Assembly (NCBI GenBank): GCA_009809945.1
Contig: WTPW01000432.1
Location: 112,387-176,386, forward strand
Direction of reading: 5' to 3'
Origin: Gigaspora margarita
Lineage: Eukaryota > Glomeromycota > Glomeromycetes > Diversisporales > Gigasporaceae
DNA: 64,000 bases
The notes beneath the pieces were generated by a model. It ran no database searches and was not told the origin of the DNA. It worked only from the letters and a program-made list of their open reading frames with translations. Positions 21,029 through 33,075 of the stretch are shown in pieces. Both the position numbers and the translations under genes were made by a program. Position 1 is the stretch's first letter. Each line of letters opens with the position of its first letter.

Positions 21029-21283
21029 NNNNNNNNNNNNNNNNNNNNNNNNNNNNNNNNNNNNNNNNNNNNNNNNNNNNNNNNNNNNNNNNNNNNNNNN
21101 NNNNNNNNNNNNNNNNNNNNNNNNNNNNNNNNNNNNNNNNNNNNNNNNNNNNNNNNNNNNNNNNNNNNNNNNNNNNNNNNNNNNNNNNNNNNNNNNNNNN
21201 NNNNNNNNNNNNNNNNNNNNNNNNNNNNNNNNNNNNNNNNNNNNNNNNNNNNNNNNNNNNNNNNNNNNNNNNNNNNNNNNNNN
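21029..21283. other. Assembly gap (255 N)
   Basis: Unknown sequence directly after the 19-base microsatellite; the far side (21,284-21,570) is still T-rich low complexity, so the gap most likely spans more of the same. Gap length may be nominal. Confidence 0.95.
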
Positions 21284-22264
21284 CTTTTTTTGAATGTTTT
21301 TTTTTTTAACTTTTTCTTATTTTTTTATTTTTTTCAATATATTTTATTTTTATTATTTTATTCTTTATTTTTTAGATTTTTTTTTAATATTTTTCTTTTT
21401 ATTTATTACTATTTAAATTTTAATTTGATTTATTTTTTTTAATTTATTATTTTGATTATTTTTTTATTTAACTTTATTTTATTCTTTATTTGTTTGTTTA
21501 TTTATTTTATTTATTTATTTAATTATTTATATATTAATTTTATTTTATTTTATTTTATTTTTTTTTGTTGTTTTTCTCTGAGTGGATAGGTTTTTTATGA
21601 GCAGGTAGAATTAGCTGGGTTGATAATAGATGGGTAGCCATCAATAGAAATCAAGCAAATCAACATTTGAAAAAAAAATTAATTCTTTAATTTTTACAGC
21701 TCATATATTAATGAATTTTAAAGCTATCTTAATAATTTAATATTCAAAAGAAAGCTTATGATCTAAGCTTTCTTTTGAATATTAAATCATTAAGATAGCT
21801 TTAAAATTAATTGAGATATGAGCTGTGAAAATTAAGTAATTAATTTTTTTTCAAATATTGATTTGCTTGTTTCTATTAATAGCTGCCCAGATATATAGGT
21901 AGAAAAATAGATTTTTTGGATATAAGGATGAGGCAGATAAATCTTTTACAGGTAGAAAATTGATAGAACAGATAGATATTTTATGGTAAAAGAGTGGGAT
22001 GATGTATAGTTTTCAGGGAGTAAGTATGCGCATATATGCAATTGTGGGAATAAAATAACCAAAAATTACTTTTATTCTTACTATTGCATATATGCCATTA
22101 TTCTATTTAAAATTTATAGATATTTGAGCAATAACAAAAAAAAGATAGCTTATTTTCAGACAAAAAATTTTATTATTGTTTTGGTTCGAAAAAAGTGAGG
22201 TAGCTTATTTTTGGATGAAACAAATTTTTAGATTTTTTGATCAAAACCTAGGGGTAGCTTATAT
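21284..22264. other. T-rich low complexity, then a foldback element
   Basis: 21,284-21,570 is T/A low complexity. About 21,632-21,889 is a near-perfect inverted repeat with arms of roughly 115 bases: GGGTAGCCATCAATAGAAAT outside, AAGCTTTCTTTTGAATATTAA at the centre (about 21,745-21,790). About 22,030-22,095 is a smaller inverted repeat around GCATATATGC. 22,140-22,262 repeats GATAGCTTATTTTCAG/GGTAGCTTATTTTTGG motifs. No gene. Confidence 0.6.
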
Positions 22265-22500
22265 ATGGTGATGAAATTATTTGGGGTTTTGAGACCCAAA
22301 ATTTAAAAATTTTCCTAAAATTGTTTTTGACCTATTTTACTTAAAACCTGAAATTTTTTGATTCTTTTTTTGAATAGATAAAATTATAAAAAACATAAAT
22401 ATATAAATTTTATTGCTCTTCCTTATAAAAAATTTTAATTTATTTTGCAAAACCTGAAATAGGCATTTTTTAAAAATCAATTTTAGTAGCATCTATGGGG
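22265..22500 (-). repeat. Family F repeat, inverted copy
   Basis: Reverse complement of the repeats at 11,890-12,150 and 44,725-44,965, slightly more diverged; the junction motif is GTAGCATCTATGGGG on the right. Confidence 0.65.
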
Positions 22501-22524
22501 TAGCTTATTTTGGAAATATGCAAT

Positions 22525-23610
22525 AATTTTACTAAATATTACTTCTAAAGTCTTGAATAAGCATCTACATACTAAAGAATCTGATATTTATTAATTTCAT
22601 AAAAATAGAATAATCTGACACAAATAAAATGATTTAAAGATAATGATAAATAAGCATTTATATTTTTGTTGTGAACTTATTCTTTTGGAATAATTATATT
22701 TGATGTTTTTACTAGATATCCTCTATAGTATAATATTCTATATAATAAAGATTTAGCAATACGTATTTGTCTAGATTATCCCTTAGATTGTAGTAGAACA
22801 CAGGCAAATTTGCCTGCGTTTTTGCACTTTTTTTGCTCTGATTTACTTTTTTTAAATAACAAAATAATTAAATAAAACTTTGTACAATTATATTTAAAAA
22901 TAAGGATTACTTTTTTGCAAAATTAGTTTTTGTATTGTAAGAAAAAAAATTTAAGTTATATATAAGCTAAAAATTGATAACTTTATGAAAAAAATTTTTA
23001 AAAAAATTTTATCACAATTTCTCTATAATCTTGTTTAGTTTTAGTTTTAAAGCTATAGTTCTTCAGACAATATTGTAGTTTATATAAAGGATGATAACTT
23101 TTATTATTGCAACTTTAATAATTTATTTGTAAAAATTAAGGCTTGTATTAGAAGTAAAATTTTTTTTATAGACAGGAACATATAAAATTTAAGAAAACCT
23201 AAAGAAAAATTTTAATAGTAAAAATGCTAATACAAGAACTTTAAACTTTGATTATACTAAAGTTTTCTAATAATTTTAAAAAATTTTCATAACAAAGTTA
23301 TTAAAACAAAACTCAAAGAATATTTTTACTTAGAAAAGATATAGCTAAAATCAATATTTAAAATTTTATTAAAATTTTTAAAATACGCAGGCAAATTTGC
23401 CTGTGTTACAATCTAAGAGATAGACCTAAAATTAAATGTGAAGTTCTTCAATTACTTTTGGATATGATTAATAAATACTTAGTTGCAAATCCTTAAAACT
23501 GACCAACTACTAGTAAATTAGCCAATACGGATTTAAAAAATAAAAAAATGGAATTATATAATAAGCAAGTTAAGAATTTAGATAAAAATATTTTATCATA
23601 TGATTGATCT
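22525..23610 (-). repeat. Family B repeat, inverted copy split by a family A MITE
   Basis: 22,525-22,778 plus 23,421-23,610 together make one inverted B unit (matching CATTAGTTACTG..., GACAAATACATATTG and CTTGCTTATATAAT landmarks). The split lies in the phrase corresponding to CCTAGACAAATAT of the other B units, which are uninterrupted there. Confidence 0.75.
22779..23420. mobile_element. Family A MITE copy 3, with a readable empty site
   Basis: TCCCTTAGATTGTAGTAG and inverted TCTCTTAGATTGTAACAC ends, GCAGGCAAATTTGCCTG blocks next to each end, flanked by TA (22,777-22,778; 23,421-23,422). The uninterrupted B units give the pre-insertion sequence with a single TA, which fixes both the boundaries and the TA duplication. 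Confidence 0.85.
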
Positions 23611-23714
23611 TCTAATTTATTATAATTTTATATAATATAAATATTTTATTTATAGTTAAAAAGTATATACATCACAAATTTAGGGCTTTCTATAATAGCT
23701 AATATTGCAGTAAA

Positions 23715-24415
23715 CTCAAATTCAGATTGAAGTATTATAATTTTACTATATAATGCTCCTGAAGTCTTAAACAAACATCCATATATCAAAGAATCTGAAT
23801 AGAATTTTATAAACTTTTTTTTTTATTAAAAAATATAGATTTAATAAATTTATATTTTATTTTTAGCTTAAATTTAGCTCTATATAAATTTTTTAAAAGT
23901 GTTCACAATATTATAGTAAGCTACTAGATATTTATTTAAATTTTGTAGGAATAGAATCATTAATATGAATAAACTAATTTAAAAGTAATAGCTAAAAAGT
24001 ATTTATTTTATATTCTTTGTTGTAAACTTATTTTTTTTAGATTCATTTTCTTTAAATTTTTTATTATACAAATTTGTATTTTTATTAAAATTCTTTTTGG
24101 AATTACAAATAGCCTATATTATTTATCAAGATTTTGTAAGTGTTTATAATTATGTTGGAAGTTTTTACTAGATTCTTTATATCATGATATTTTATATAAC
24201 AAAAATCTAATGATATGTATTTGTCTAGATTACAGACTTAAAATTAAATGTGAAGTCTTTAATTACTTTTGGATTTGGTGAATAAATACTTAGATACAGA
24301 TCCCCAAAACCAACCAAAATGTTAGTGAATTAGCTAATATGGATCTAAAAAATAAAAAAAAAACTAAATTATATAAGAAAGTTAAGGATTTAAAAAAATT
24401 TCTTATTATATGATC
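23715..24415 (-). repeat. Family B repeat, second inverted copy
   Basis: Matches the B unit in reverse (GCTCCTGAAGTCTTAAACAA near 23,755 through TTAAGGATTT and TTTCTTATTATATGATC near 24,410), with a diverged or replaced middle around 23,820-24,000. No coding sequence. Confidence 0.65.
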
Positions 24416-24419
24416 AAAT

Positions 24420-25485
24420 CAATTCGACATAATTTGAATATTAGATACACCCACAAGCTATATATAAGTTGATTTTTAAATTTTTTAAAACTCTCTAAAC
24501 CAGGTAATAACACTTAATTTAACTTGACTTCTATATTTAAATTTATAATATATAATGCTAAACATATATAAAATTTATAAAAACTTTATTTATTTTTTAC
24601 TATATATATTTTTTTAATATATTTATAATTGATTTTATACATATTTAATATGTTGACTACTAAAATATATACATATAAATATACTAAATTTATAGTTTGA
24701 ATTCAATTTGAGAAAGTTAAATATCATAAACTGCATTTACTATATTAACAGATTCAGAAATTTTTACTATAAATATTAAACTATATAGTATGTAAGTTAT
24801 TTTAAGACAAGTAAGTAAATTGGAGTAGTTGGTAAAAACTGAACAAGAGTCAGTTTGTAGCCTAAAAAACATAGTCTTAATTTGAGTTAACTTGAGTCAA
24901 AACTATGTTTTTTAAACTATAGGTTGACTCAAGTCCAGTCTCTAGTAGTTGGCTCTTAATCAGCAAGTGGTTAAGGCTCTTGATTAATACATAGGTGGAT
25001 TAAGTAGTAGTTTTTGATTAGCAAGTAGATTGGTTCTTGACTAGTAGAATAAGTGGTTTGAATAATTACAACTTACTCTTATTATAGTGAAGTCTATAGA
25101 CTAAAAAAAAATAATTCTAGAGTTTAAAAATTTTTTACTATATTGAATCTTTATTATAATGAGAGTAAAAATACAGTAGTATGTAATTTTTGTAAATAGT
25201 GATATATACATATAAAAAATTTGTACATTTACAAATTAGGGATTTTATTAATTAAATTGTATTATATTTATTTAATGATTGCAGATCATTTATTATTTTA
25301 TCTAGTTAAGTTGCAAATTATCAATTAAAACTTTAAAAAAAATTACCATTTTTCAAAAAAAAAATTGATTAAAATTGGTCTAAAAGTATTAGTAAACTCT
25401 TTTACAATTACAAATTTGAGCTCATATAAACTTTTTTTAAAAAAGTCTTATAAAGAGGTTGTGCTTTTATAGAGGTATTTTTTTA
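24420..25485. other. AT-rich stretch with one foldback, no gene
   Basis: About 24,830-24,960 is an inverted repeat: GTAGTTGGTAAAAACTGAAC..GTTTGTAGCCTAAAAAACATAG faces CTATGTTTTTTAAACTATAGG..CAAGTCCAGTCTCTAGTAG. Next to it (24,940-25,060) are loose tandem repeats of a GGCTCTTGATTAGCAAGTAG-like unit. The rest is low-complexity A/T. Confidence 0.55.
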
Positions 25486-25956
25486 TAGTTTTACTAAAGC
25501 ACACCACTGGCATTCAATGCCAGTGTCAGAAATTAGATCGAACATCATCGGAAAGTAGGTCAGAAAATCATGTGACTATATAAAATTAACAATCTACCTC
25601 ACCCACGTGATTATTGGCCAATAAAAGATCATAATTTGGTGTAATGTAATATGATTAGAAAAATTTAAAACAAACCTCAAAATGTTTCTTTTGTCAAAAA
25701 AAGCTTATTTCTCAGAAGTTTGTATAAGACCCCACTTTTTTTAACTAAAAAAAGTTTTTCTTGAGCAATTTTACTATATAATAAACTAAACCCAAACCCT
25801 AACTAAGCACTTATCCTAACTCTAACCTAACATAAACGAACTTGAAAGAATTTTGGTACTGATCACGTGGGGGTAAATTTTTGATGGCGATACTGGGGTA
25901 GATATCTAATTTCTGATACTGGTGTTGAACGCCAGTAGTGTGATTTAGTAAAACTG
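25486..25956. mobile_element. hAT-like MITE, 471 bases, 8-base TSD
   Basis: Ends are TAGTTTTACTAAAGCACAC and, inverted, CAGTTTTACTAAATCACAC, followed by CACTGGCATTCAA / TACTGGCGTTCAA. TTTTTTTA flanks it at 25,478-25,485 and 25,957-25,964; this is low-complexity, so the duplication alone is weak, but it coincides exactly with the TIR edge. The interior holds CACGTGATT sites and a degenerate CCCTAAC tract (25,785-25,825) with the recurring TTTTTCTTGAGCAATTTTA block. Confidence 0.7.
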
Positions 25957-27350
25957 TTTTTTTATATATTTAATAGTAAATTATTTTTGATAAAAATGTA
26001 ATATAGATAGAAGTTTTTATTATGATGTGATTTAGAAAAGGCTTATATAAAAGATTGACTGTATTTATATATATTGAAATTATTATTAATATATTAAAAA
26101 ATTTTAATATTAAATAACTTTTGATCTACTAATCCATTTTGGATAATTTAACTAAAATAATCATCTCAGTGAAACAATTCTAATTAATCCAAAATCATTA
26201 AAATTCAATTACAGGATCCTAAGATTGATAAAGATTTATAATAAAAATAAATCATTATCAATCTTGGGATTCTGTAAGGGCGCTGACAGATATTACGTAA
26301 TATCATTAGGGGGTAGAGGTAAGACCAAAATCTTATATTACACTATATAATATATATAATTCTATATATAGAAGTTTTGCTAGCAAAATGATCCTCTGAG
26401 ACTAATCACCTGATTTTGAGTAAACAATAACTAAAAATTTGTTACACAAATTAATGATCATTAAATCTGCTACTAAAATTAGATTTTGGTATAATAATGC
26501 TCATAACAATGTTATACGAATTTTAAGCTGCGCCAATAAATTTCATGAAGATCACTTCTGATTCTATTTTTAGATTTTATATTCAAAAAAATCCAAACTC
26601 AAATAATTCACTTTTATACTAAGACAATATGGTATAAAATTTATACTATATAAAGTTTTTGTATAGAAGATTAATATAAAATTAAAATTTTATTTTTGAT
26701 TAGAGGGATCTTGGAACTCTATTTTTCTAGCAAACCTCCTATATAATATAATATATTGAAAATAGATTAAAATTTTAAGTATTAATTAAATTTATATAAG
26801 GGCTGTGTTATTAATCACCTGATTATTTTTTATTAGAGGCCTACTCTTCTTTCCCCTCCTTAATATAAATTTGAATATGTTCCTATATATAATTTCAACA
26901 TTTTTTATTTTCTCTCCCCCTCTAAAAAATCATCTAATTTTTGTTACTCCTCTAAAATACAAAGATATACTATAATAGTGTATTTTTGAGTACTAAACAA
27001 GTTTACTTAGAGGTCAAATTTATAATTCATTAGTAAAATTTTGTATAATGCTGAATTTTCTATATTTTTATTAATAAAAATATAGAAAATTCTGTGTAAT
27101 GCAAAATTTTACTAATGAATTATAACTTGAAGCTCTAAATAAACTTGTTTAGTACTAAAAACTATATTCTAATAGTATATAATTATTCAACCTTTGCAAT
27201 TTTTGAAATAAAGATGGATAAAAAATTGGTAAATTTTTATCAAAATATAATATTGCTTACCTTTTTGAAAATTTAAAAAAATCAAAAAAAATATATGCCG
27301 ATATAGTATATTTTTTGATGTTGAACATGTTTACTTAGAGCTCAAAGTTA

Positions 27351-28540
27351 CAGGAGGCTAACAGTGCATTGTGGACACTTTTTAAAAATTTATACCAAGC
27401 TAAATAAATATAATATCAAGCTAAAAATTATATAAAAAGTTTATTAAATCTAAGGCTTTTAAATAAAAAAAAATTATAAAATTCTATGCAGTAGTTTTTA
27501 AAATAATTAAGGTAACATGAATATGTGTAATGTTATACTAGTACGAAACTAGTAACTTTAATATAAATTATATAATAAATAGAATTACTAAATATAGTAA
27601 CATATAAACTTAATTTTTTTATTAAATAAATTAATTGTTTTTTAAATAATATTATTTAATATAACAAATTATATATTTTTTTAACATTTTTAAAATTTTT
27701 AAAAAATATTTATAAAATTATTATATATAGCAATAAAAATTATTACTTTTAGAAATTAATTAATTTAAAGAATAAATATATGCAACGCACCCTGCGATAT
27801 GCTAATTCATCGCACACATATATGTAAACATAGTTTGTAGATCTGTGTAACAAATAACAAAGAAATTTCTATATAACAAAAATTTAAAATAATATAAGGT
27901 TAGGGTAAGGGTCAGTGTTAGAAGTTAGAGTAAATGATAAATACACCAAAATTTTGTAAGGAATTTTTTTTGTTAGAGCGTAAAAGGTGGTTATGTAGAT
28001 GAAATTTTTTGATATTACAAATTTTAGAAAAATTTCTTTATTTTGTTACACAAAGAAAATTTGCACATTACACCTGATCTTCAAATTTATTGGTAGATCG
28101 TTGGGGTGCGATACACAAGCACTTCACAGGGTGTGATGCCTAATTAAGTCCTGATTTAAATTAATATTTTAAATTTTACTTCAAAAAATCATAAAAAATT
28201 TAAAATTTTATAAAAATTTCAAATTATATATAATTTGTTATATTAAATAACTTTATAAAATTAAAATTTTATTTTAGTTTATTTAATAAAAAATTAATTT
28301 TTACTATAAAATATAATTTTTTTAATTTTTTTAATTTTACTAGCTTCATACTGGAGTAAAATTACACAATTTTGTATTATCTTAATTATTTTAAAACTAC
28401 TGCATAGAATTTTATAATTTTTTTTTATTTAAAAGCCTTAGATTTAATAAACTTTTTATATAATTTTTAGCTTGATATTATATTTATTTAGCTTGGTATA
28501 AATTTTTAAAAAGTGTTCACAATGCACTGTCACTCCTCTG
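27351..28540. mobile_element. Mariner-like MITE with ~400-base TIRs, TA target
   Basis: CAGGAGGCTAACAGTGCATT faces inverted CAGAGGAGTGACAGTGCATT, and the arms stay alignable for about 400 bases (AAATTTATACCAAGCTAAAT, AAGTTTATTAAATCTAAGGC and so on). TA flanks (27,349-27,350; 28,541-28,542). Removing the element and one TA restores the AAGTTATAATTAATTAG phrase of the host palindrome array, which proves the insertion. A smaller element sits in its centre. Confidence 0.8.
27781..28140. mobile_element. 360-base MITE at the centre of the preceding element
   Basis: TGCAACGCACCCTGCGATAT and inverted GGCATCACACCCTGTGAAG ends flanked by TA (27,779-27,780; 28,141-28,142). Contains GGTTAGGGTAAGGGTCAGTG (about 27,898) and the recurring block TTTTGTAAGGAATTTTTTTT then TTAGAGCGTAAAAGGTGG, found in many unrelated elements here. 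Confidence 0.65.
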
Positions 28541-29605
28541 TATAATTAATTAGTACAATTTTGCATTATATGAAATTTCCTATATTTTTATTAATAAAAA
28601 ATATAGAAAATTCAAAATTATACAAAATTGTACTAATAAATTATAACTTTGAGCTCTAAGTAAATTTGTACAGCACAAAAGATATACTATATCAGTATAA
28701 TTTGTTTGATTTTAATAAATTTTCAAATAAAGATTAGCAATATTATATTTTAATGAAAATTTACCAATTTTATTCATCTTTATTTCAAATATTAAAAAAT
28801 TTAAATAATTATATACCATTAAAATGTAGTTTTTAGTATTGAACAAGTTTACTTAGGGCTCAAAGTTATAATTAATTAGTAAAATTTTACATAATACAGA
28901 ATTTTCTATATTTTTATTAATAAAAATATAGAAAATTCAGTATCATACAAAATTTTACTAATAAATTATAACTTAGGACCCTAATTAATTTTGTTTGGTA
29001 CTAAATTCTACATTCTGATGGTATATAATTATTTAACTTTTTTAATTTTTGAAATAAAGATGAGCAAAATTAATAAATTTTATCAAAAATGCATTTTTGC
29101 TCATATTTATTTAAAAAATTAAGAAATTAAAAATATATACTAAAATAATGTATTTTTTATTGTTAAACAAGTTTGCTTAGAGCTCAAATTTATTATTCAT
29201 TAGTAAAATTTTGCATAATGCAGAATTTTCTATATTTTTATTAATAAAAATATAAATAATTCTGTATTATGCAAAATTTTACTAATGAAATATGATTTTG
29301 GGCACTAAATAAACTTTCTTAGCATGCAAAAATACATTATTTCAGTATATAATTATATTTTAAATAAGTTTATTTAGACCCAAAATAATAATCTATTAGT
29401 AAAATTTTGATAAAATTATTTTTAAAATTGACCAATCAGAATCCATCTTATGTGGGGTGCCCCTTGATAAAAAGATATTATGTAATATCTGTTAGCACCC
29501 TAATTGAATTTTAGCAATTTTAGACTCATTGGAATCATCTTATTTAGGTGATTATTTTGGTAGTTAAATCATTAGTAGATCAAAAGTTATTTACTATTAA
29601 ATATT

Positions 29606-30240
29606 TTTAATATTTTTGATATAATATTATATATAGGCGAAAATATAATCTTTATAGTCACATAATTTGTCACATCTAAAATTTTATCATATGATCTTTA
29701 CAAATTACACAAATCAATGAAATTACAATTTTAAAAATTTCACCAAAACCTTAGTCCCAACACGTAGTGTTCTTTAAAACAAACTTATTGCTATGCTTTC
29801 TATGAATTAAAGGGTATGAAAAATATAAAAAACAAAATTCTCTTTATAAATCACTACACCTTTGAATATAGGCAATTATTTTGCCTTCTTTCATCTGATT
29901 CTTCTCAGATTAACAGCTTTTTGGCTTAAAAAGTATTTTAGTAGATGTACCAGTATAAGAGCTTTTGACAAAATGCATCTTTAAAGTGCTAGTGCATTAT
30001 AGATGTTGTGGTAAAAATCAAGAAAAACTGGTTTATAGTACATAGATCACGTATTGATTTAATAATTTTACATTATTTTTGCTTGTGAAAAGATACTTTT
30101 TGATATCTTATTGTATAGTTTTACTTGTTAAATTAATCTATTTGTCATTTCATTTTAATTGATTAGAGATTATTAAGCTATTCGACTTCGATAAAATTTG
30201 TGTTGATTCAATAAATAAGTATAAAAAATTATTTACCGTA
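29606..30240. other. Intergenic, nothing recognised
   Basis: AT-rich but less simple than its surroundings. I find no open frame with splice structure, no TIR, and no match to other parts of the window. Confidence 0.5.
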
Positions 30241-31030
30241 TAAGGTGGTCTGCCCTATTTCCACAAACTACCCTATTTCCACAAACAGTAAAGAACAGTA
30301 AATATCTTTTAATTCACTAGCTTTATTTGGGGTAATTTTACTATTAAAATAATTACCTTAGTTAAACATTTTAAACAAGCCCATAACTGCTAAAATTTGA
30401 TTACAGAATTTTAAGATTATCTAAAGGTTTGTTTCCAATTTAGTTATTTTAATACATAAACTAATTTATAGAATTGCTAATAACTTTTGATCTACTTATC
30501 CGTTTTGAGTGATTTAACTACCAAAATGTTCGTCTCAATGAGACGATTCTGACAAGCTCAAAATCATTAAAATCCAATCACAGGATCCTGAGATCGTTCA
30601 ACTTTTGTGTGATTTTAATAGTGATTTTAATAGTGTTTTATAGCTTTAAAATAATAAAAATATTATTATAAAAAAGTTGAACGATCTTGGGATCCTGTGA
30701 TTGGATTTTGATGATTTTAGGCTCATTGGAATCGTCTTATTGAGGTGAATATTTTGGTAGTTAAATCATTCAAAATGGGTCAATGGATCAAAATCTGTTT
30801 TACTATTTGTGGAAATAGGTCGCACCTTTAAATTTTTATAAAATTTATAGGATATTTTTTTTATTAACTAAAAAAAAAATTATACATATATAGTTGGTTT
30901 AATTTTTATATATTTAAATAATAAATTAGTTATAGATTATATATACATAATTTTATAAAAAGATATTTATTTTTTAAAAAATTTTGTATGTAGCAAAAAA
31001 AAGTTTGTGGAAATAGGGCAGTCTACCTTA
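30241..31030. mobile_element. TIR element with TATTTCCACAAAC repeats, hosting a family E foldback
   Basis: TAAGGTGGTCTGCCCTATTT and inverted TAAGGTAGACTGCCCTATTT at the two ends, each followed by CCACAAAC. A second internal CCCTATTTCCACAAAC is at about 30,270 and a GTGGAAATAGG at about 30,810. The middle (30,481-30,800) is a complete family E foldback with 125-base arms (AATCCAATCACAGGATCC and complement). Confidence 0.7.
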
Positions 31031-31320
31031 TGCTCGAAAATAAGCACCCCCTCCCAATATGTAGGGGGTGCTTATTTTCGAATAATTGAATTTTTTGAAA
31101 AATTAAAAAACGTACTAATAAAAAGTTGTCCAAATAATACCAAATTTTTACTATAGGTGTAATTTGATGCCCTGAACAACTTTACTTAATTACACTTTTG
31201 AGGTTTACTTAGTAAAATTTAGACTTTTATATGTAGCGACTGTCAACGGATTTTTGAGATTTTGCAGGGATGTGCTTATTTTTAGGGGGTGCTTATTTTC
31301 GGCGATTTACAGTATATAAA
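31031..31320. mobile_element. Small element with GGGGGTGCTTATTTTCG ends
   Basis: CGAAAATAAGCACCCCCT (about 31,025) pairs with AGGGGGTGCTTATTTTCG just after it and with AGGGGGTGCTTATTTTCGG near 31,295. The middle has GAACAACTTTACTTAAT, the motif shared with several foldback elements (52,400-53,060; 58,500; 63,390). Probably a non-autonomous element; boundaries uncertain. Confidence 0.45.
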
Positions 31321-33075
31321 TTATTCAAGTTTATTTTGAAGTTTAAAAATTATTGATTATTTAAATTATTAAGATCATAAATTAGTATTGTCATGATTAG
31401 AAGTTCGTGGGTTTGTAATATGAAATTTGAATTTTACATGTTAGTTAAATTATAGTAATTTAGTAAAGAAATAGATCTATATTTATTCTTTGTTCTATTG
31501 ATTTTTTTTTCTTACATTAATTGTGTAGCAACTCAATTTATTATATGTTTAATTATATAAAACTTGATTAATTGTAGAGTCGAATATGTCAATAATATAT
31601 CTATTTTTATACTATTAATATATTTAAAATAAATTAAAAATAAATGATATATTAAATTATATATTCAAGTTCATTTTATTAAAATTAAAAATATACTTTA
31701 ACCAACCCTAATTCGAATAACTTTTAATAATTATCAGGATTTATATTTAACTTAAATACTTCTTAACAATTATCTCTGAGCATTTGACTTCTTTTTAATA
31801 GTAAACTCTGATCAACTCATCTGAATTCTACTATTTCTAGTTATAATAGTTTTAGTTTTGACTTGACTAAATTACTTGTTTAAAAGACCACTATCTAAAA
31901 ACTACTTGTTTAAAAAACTACCTGTCTAAAAAACCACTCGTCAAAAAAACTACTCATCTGAAAAAACTATTTATTTAAAACTATTTCATTAAAAAACTAT
32001 ATATTTAAAAAACTAATCTAAAAAACTAGCTTCTAACTATTCAAATACCTCTTGATTACCTACGCCTTCATTTAACATTCTAGCAATTTATAATGGCTAA
32101 GAGGTTTAGTGAGTTGAACTTTTAAAAAAAAAGTTTTAAAACAAATATTATAAAAAGTAAAACGAAACATCTATTTTAAATGCATGATTCTTCTCAGCTT
32201 TATTATTTTTCTGCTTTAAAGTTAGAAAATCGAAGAGTACCTATGAAAATAAACTGCTGTACCTTGTCACACAAATATGATTTCCTTTTAGTAAACTTCT
32301 GTAAATGGTATTTGAAAAGAGCCTATCATTGCAATTTACTATGTAAAATAAGCTGATCATATGGATGTCAATCACTTAAATTATATAGTAAAAAATTTAC
32401 CCCTAATCTGCATGATATATCATATGACTGTTAGTTAGTAAAAATTTTTAATATGATAAATTTAAAATTAATACTTTGTCAAAGTATTGTATAAATCTAA
32501 CTGAATTAATTTAAATATGTTTTAGAAGATCTTTTCTATCTACTTTTTTAGCATTTGTACAAAAAATAAATTTTGCAAGCAAATTTGTCTACATAATGTA
32601 TTAAGAGATAGTGTATGACATTTAAATACTAAAATAATTTAAAGACAATTACTATTTGTACACTAGTGTATAAATACAAGTACATATGATAACTTAAAAT
32701 TTTGTTTATAAAACCATTCTTCAGGCTCTAACAAAAAATATTCTTTGCAAAATTTTATTATAAACTAAAACCTTTTAATTCCAAAGCTTACACTAACTCT
32801 AACCTTAAATTAGGTTTAATTTTGTTTAATTTGGTCTATAATTTATATATTACGTAGATTTGCAAATCAATTAATTAGTACCTGTGTATATACATGTAGT
32901 GTATAAATAGTTTTTTTCTAATTTAAAAGCTAATAGTTCTTGATACAGAAAAGTTATTCAAAAAAAAACCTGCTAACTTGTAGTTTAGTTAATTACTACA
33001 ATTTAGTAGCTTTGTTTTTTAAAAAATTACTATTTTAATTTGCTGCATTTTAAAATAGTAATTATAAATCAAACC
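31321..33075. other. AT-rich intergenic with short tandem repeats
   Basis: 31,875-32,035 is a degenerate ~16-20-base tandem repeat (AAAAAACTACTTGTTTA-type, about eight units). About 32,580-32,610 and neighbours look like a decayed family A end (AAGCAAATTTGTCT, TTAAGAGATA). About 32,700-32,830 carries another copy of the TTTGCAAAATTTTATTATAAACTA plus CCTAAC-like module. No gene. Confidence 0.5.

Larger units (their letters stand above)
26278..29500. mobile_element. Second TAA-target TIR element, 3.2 kb
   Basis: GGGCGCTGACAGATATTACG at the left and, inverted, GGGTGCTAACAGATATTACA at the right, with TAA on both sides (26,275-26,277; 29,501-29,503). Both subterminal regions match the 5583-15,521 element: AAAATCTTATATTACACTAT on one side, GATTCTGATTGGTC on the other. 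It contains the palindrome array in two blocks (26,950-27,350; 28,541-29,440), a ~165-base repeat (26,797-26,960) shared with 40,905-41,062, and a mariner-like insert. No transposase. Confidence 0.8.
26110..29605. mobile_element. Family E foldback element, split by a TIR element
   Basis: Left arm about 26,110-26,277 and right arm 29,501-29,605 are inverted copies of each other (AACTTTTGATCTACTAAT..ATCATCTCAGTGAAACAATT versus its complement). A complete copy of the same family is at 30,481-30,800. The 26,278-29,500 element inserted between them and duplicated TAA. Confidence 0.7.

Noticed and set aside
31875-32035. Regularly spaced short repeats resembling a CRISPR array
   Set aside because: Degenerate 16-20-base tandem units without spacers in a eukaryotic context; a simple minisatellite.
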